Origin: an uncultured Opitutaceae bacterium
GTDB taxonomy: Bacteria; Verrucomicrobiota; Verrucomicrobiia; Opitutales; Opitutaceae
NCBI GenBank assembly: GCA_937902865.1
Contig: CALFNJ010000407.1
Coordinates: 1 to 5,923, forward strand
Length of the DNA stretch: 5,923 nt
Direction: 5' to 3'
Part shown: positions 5,554-5,923 of the stretch, in pieces
Layout of the letters: every line of letters begins with the position of its first letter
Numbering within the stretch: position 1 is the first letter of the stretch
Made by a program: the position numbers and the translations under genes
The notes under the pieces: generated by a model
What the model saw: only the letters and a program-made list of their open reading frames with translations
Told to the model about the DNA's origin: nothing
Databases searched by the model: none

Positions 5554-5923
5554 ATGATTCCCGGCGAAATCATCGTCCCTCCCGACGCCCCTCCGCTCAC
5601 CGCCAATCTCGATCTGGCCACCCAGACGCTTGCCGTCGCCAACATCGGCGACCGCCCGATCCAAGTCGGTTCGCACTATCACTTCTTCGAGACCAACGAG
5701 GCGCTGCGCTTTGACCGCGCCGCCGCGCGAGGTTTCCGCCTGAATATCCCCGCCGGCACCGCCGTGCGCTTCGAGGCCGGCGATACGAAACGGGTGGAGC
5801 TCGTCGCCCTCGCCGGCGCCCGTGAGGTCTTCGGCCTCAACTCCAAGGTCAACGGCCGCCTCGACTCATCCTTGCCCCGTCAGCGTCGCGTCCGGCCCAG
5901 TTCCGATTCCGGAAATCGAAAAT
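5554..5923 (+). CDS. ureB: Urease subunit beta UreB (3' end open at window edge)
   Basis: The frame from the ATG at 5554 stays open for 123 codons to the edge of the window. It begins MIPGEIIVPPDAPPL and carries the beta-subunit core: VANIGDRPIQVGSHYHFFETN at about 29-49, FDRAAARGFRLNIPAGTAVRFEAGD, then the strands leading to EVFGLNSKVNGRLD, where most UreB proteins end (D104 here). Beyond this the frame continues with a basic, low-complexity tail (SSLPRQRRVRPSSDSGNRK) that enters a repeat-like sequence, and no stop is seen. UreB is a structural subunit of urease; ureC would be next. The start codon sits one base after the 33-bp repeat arm and has no Shine-Dalgarno sequence. Assignment as UreB is secure; the C-terminus is not. 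Confidence 0.95.
   Translation, partial: MIPGEIIVPPDAPPLTANLDLATQTLAVANIGDRPIQVGSHYHFFETNEALRFDRAAARGFRLNIPAGTAVRFEAGDTKRVELVALAGAREVFGLNSKVNGRLDSSLPRQRRVRPSSDSGNRK
5902..5923 (+). repeat. Beginning of a fourth heptamer-type repeat at the window edge
   Basis: The last bases resemble the right arm of element C: TCCGAT, TCCGGAAA, then TCGAAAA (5916-5922). The stretch AAATCGAAAAT at 5913-5923 is identical to 5519-5529. The orientation matches the right arm of C. It overlaps the open ureB frame, so it may be coding tail or the start of the ureB-ureC spacer. The copy is cut by the window edge. Confidence 0.6.

Noticed and set aside
4774..5682. 302-codon - strand frame containing IFDFGFSIFDFG
   Set aside because: The phenylalanine-rich part is the 7-nt repeat of element C read through in successive frames; the rest is the shadow of ureA, ureB and urtE. 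Not a real protein.

Overview
The window is the 3' part of a urea-uptake ABC transporter operon running directly into the structural genes of urease, all on the + strand. The order is urtA (3' end only), urtB, urtC, urtD, urtE, ureA and ureB (open at the right edge). UrtA is the periplasmic urea-binding protein, UrtB and UrtC are the two inner-membrane permeases, and UrtD and UrtE are the two ATPases. UreA (gamma) and UreB (beta) are the small urease subunits. The large subunit gene ureC would be expected just past the right edge. Together the genes couple high-affinity import of urea, usually for nitrogen, to its hydrolysis to ammonia and CO2 in the cytoplasm.

The host is a GC-rich, Gram-negative-type bacterium: UrtB has a signal peptide and UrtA works in a periplasm. 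AT-rich heptamer repeats between genes and the lack of Shine-Dalgarno sequences make me lean towards Verrucomicrobiota (Opitutaceae-like). That placement is tentative and rests on memory, not on a search.

Layout: 2-190 urtA C-terminus; 191-301 spacer with a strong intrinsic terminator (249-280); 302-2107 urtB; 2104-3240 urtC, overlapping urtB by 4 nt; 3241-3272 short plain spacer; 3273-4049 urtD; 4050-4163 repeat element A; 4164-4937 urtE; 4938-5082 repeat element B; 5092-5394 ureA; 5396-5552 repeat element C; 5554-5923 ureB, running into a fourth repeat-like stretch (5902-5923).

The proteins are well-known families. The unusual content is in the spacers. All three spacers from urtD to ureB share one architecture: two arms made of 7-nt tandem units, complementary to each other, enclosing a core of about 60-90 nt, with the outer arm ends 0-9 nt from the stop codon upstream and the start codon downstream. 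The heptamer sequence differs in each spacer, but the design is the same. Element C has perfect 33-bp arms and ends one base before the ureB start codon. A second oddity is a 20-codon extra segment in UrtE that looks like a duplicated helix flanked by 15-nt direct repeats.
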